Shown in pieces: positions 62,958 to 64,000 of a stretch of DNA of 64,000 bases. The DNA is taken from NCBI GenBank assembly GCA_017380635.1, contig JAFODP010000017.1, forward strand, positions 124,001-188,000. Direction: 5' to 3'. The notes below the pieces were generated by a model. It worked only from the letters and a program-made list of their open reading frames with translations. It was not told the DNA's origin and did no database searches. Numbering within the stretch: the first letter of the stretch is position 1; the number at the start of each line of letters is the position of its first letter. This DNA is from Bacteroidales bacterium (lineage in GTDB: Bacteria; Bacteroidota; Bacteroidia; Bacteroidales; UBA1402). A program made the position numbers and the translations under genes.

Positions 62958-62965
62958 CAAATATA
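62958..62965 (-). promoter_or_regulatory. -7 element for the HU-COX24-rng unit
   Basis: On the minus strand TATATTTG matches TAnnTTTG, 56 bp upstream of the HU-like ATG. No clear -33 TTTG is seen. Confidence 0.55.
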
Positions 62966-63136
62966 GAGCAAAATTTCCACAAAAAGAACTATCCACATTA
63001 TTTTTTAGTAAAAAATCACCTCAAACAAAATATCTGATAATCAGATAATTATATTTTATCTCGAACAATTCGGGGAATTTACAAGAAAAAATAACTTACT
63101 TTGCATGCAATAAGCAACACCAAGAGTATCAAGTAT

Positions 63137-64000
63137 ATGGACATTCATCAGAAACTTTGCGAATGGTATCGACTGAATCAAAGGGATTTGCCTTGGCGAA
63201 AAACCAGTGATCCCTACAAAATTTGGCTATCGGAAATCATCCTGCAACAAACCAGGGTGCAGCAAGGTTTACCTTATTATATAGACTTCATCACGCATTA
63301 TCCGAAAGTGGAAGATCTGGCCGCTGCGCCCGAAGACGAAGTACTGCGCCATTGGCAAGGACTGGGCTATTACAGCCGGGCACGCAACCTGCATCGGACG
63401 GCCAAAATTGTTGTGCAAGACCACGGCGGAAAATTTCCGGACACTTACCAAGGCTTATTGTCGTTGAAGGGAATCGGTCCGTACACGGCTGCCGCCATCG
63501 CATCCTTTGCTTACGGCTTGCCACACGCAGTTGTCGATGGTAATGTATATCGCGTTCTATCAAGACTTTACAATATTGATACCAATATTTTGGACAACAA
63601 AGCTAGAGGCATTTTTCAAAGTTTGGCAGAAGCCAGCATGCATCCCGAAGAAGCCGCCACTTTCAACCAGGCCATCATGGAATTCGGCGCCCTGCAATGC
63701 CTTGCCCAACAGCCACTTTGCAAAGATTGTCCCTTGCAGGATCATTGCCTGGCTCATGCAGCACATTGCGTTCACGAACGCCCCGTTAGAATCAAAAAAT
63801 CGGAACGCAAGCATCGCTATTTGCATTATCTATTTTTCTACAATCGGGAACATACCTGGATTCAGCAACGACAAGGCAAAGATATCTGGCATCACTTATG
63901 GGAATTTCCTTTGTGGGAAGAAGACAGTCTGTACGAATGGAACGAACTGATAGACAGACATCCTGAGATAAGCGCCTATTACAGACAAGACAGCGTTTTC
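63137..64000 (+). CDS. mutY: A/G-specific adenine glycosylase MutY, 3' end cut
   Basis: The first 288 codons are present; the gene runs off the right edge. It removes adenine mispaired with 8-oxoguanine. The catalytic Glu33 lies in SEIILQQTR and Asp134 in VVDGNV. The helix-hairpin-helix is LKGIGPYTAAAIASF. The four cluster cysteines are C188, C195, C198 and C204 (C-x6-C-x2-C-x5-C) for the 4Fe-4S cluster. The C-terminal NUDIX-like domain that reads 8-oxoG begins at about residue 225 and is incomplete. It is divergent from the HU-like gene. Confidence 0.96.
   Translation, partial: MDIHQKLCEWYRLNQRDLPWRKTSDPYKIWLSEIILQQTRVQQGLPYYIDFITHYPKVEDLAAAPEDEVLRHWQGLGYYSRARNLHRTAKIVVQDHGGKFPDTYQGLLSLKGIGPYTAAAIASFAYGLPHAVVDGNVYRVLSRLYNIDTNILDNKARGIFQSLAEASMHPEEAATFNQAIMEFGALQCLAQQPLCKDCPLQDHCLAHAAHCVHERPVRIKKSERKHRYLHYLFFYNREHTWIQQRQGKDIWHHLWEFPLWEEDSLYEWNELIDRHPEISAYYRQDSVF

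Noticed and set aside
63091-63120. Possible promoter TTACTTTG before mutY
   Set aside because: One base spacing differs from TAnnTTTG (only one base between TA and TTTG), so it was not listed as a supported element.

Overview
The window looks like chromosomal DNA of a Bacteroidota bacterium, most likely of the order Bacteroidales. The evidence is two SusC/SusD pairs, a V-type ATPase operon carrying a DUF2764 gene, PUR-like DUF3276, DUF3127, DUF5606, a long NusB, an S16 protein with a long tail, and many copies of the Bacteroidetes sigma-70 -7 element TAnnTTTG. Several of these have a TTTG/TTG element exactly 20 bp upstream. Family and genus cannot be fixed from the sequence alone. No insertion sequence, prophage, CRISPR array or rRNA operon is visible.

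Layout. 1-3833 (minus): V-type ATPase genes in the order E, DUF2764, A, B, with B cut by the window edge. 4022-18797 (minus): a tight six-gene surface operon in transcription order FAS1 lipoprotein, SusC, SusD, FAS1 lipoprotein, SusC, SusD. It contains no hydrolase and no regulator, and is the most unusual block in the window. 18949-26564 (plus): housekeeping genes dnaG, an ABC-2 exporter pair, rsfS, ftsH and cdsA. 26642-28073 (plus): an ECF sigma factor, a small one-TM protein and a Spy/CpxP-like periplasmic protein, ending at a very strong GC-rich hairpin. 28151-35324 (minus): a sugar-use operon of a cytoplasmic GH31 alpha-xylosidase-like enzyme, a sodium/solute symporter and an exported GH2 enzyme with a malectin-like domain. 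35444-39471: def, a TPR protein, ruvX and mltG. Then tRNA-Ser(GCT), a lipoprotein GH31 with a PA14-like insert, folC, a SPOR lipoprotein, a small winged-helix protein, engB with a second symporter, recR, a membrane protein and a GNAT acetyltransferase.

48837-50392 (minus) is the rplY-pth-S4 operon. It is followed by DUF3276, then nusB-yajC-ybbR-coaE-DUF5606 (plus), and recA with a very acidic downstream gene (minus). 56217-60716 holds a sirtuin, rpsP, tRNA-Ser(TGA), an MBOAT/SGNH acetylation pair and a DUF3127 protein that ends in an SSB-like acidic tip. 60865-62902 (minus) carries an HU-like gene, a 29-residue basic COX24/mS38-like protein and ribonuclease G. The window ends inside mutY.

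How the parts fit. Most of the window is core information processing and envelope biology. The accessory functions are glycan related: the FAS1/SusCD operon may bind and import an unknown ligand, and the GH2-symporter-GH31 operon suggests trimming in the periplasm, import of a small sugar, and final hydrolysis in the cytoplasm. All functional statements are from sequence reading and family knowledge; no database search was run.
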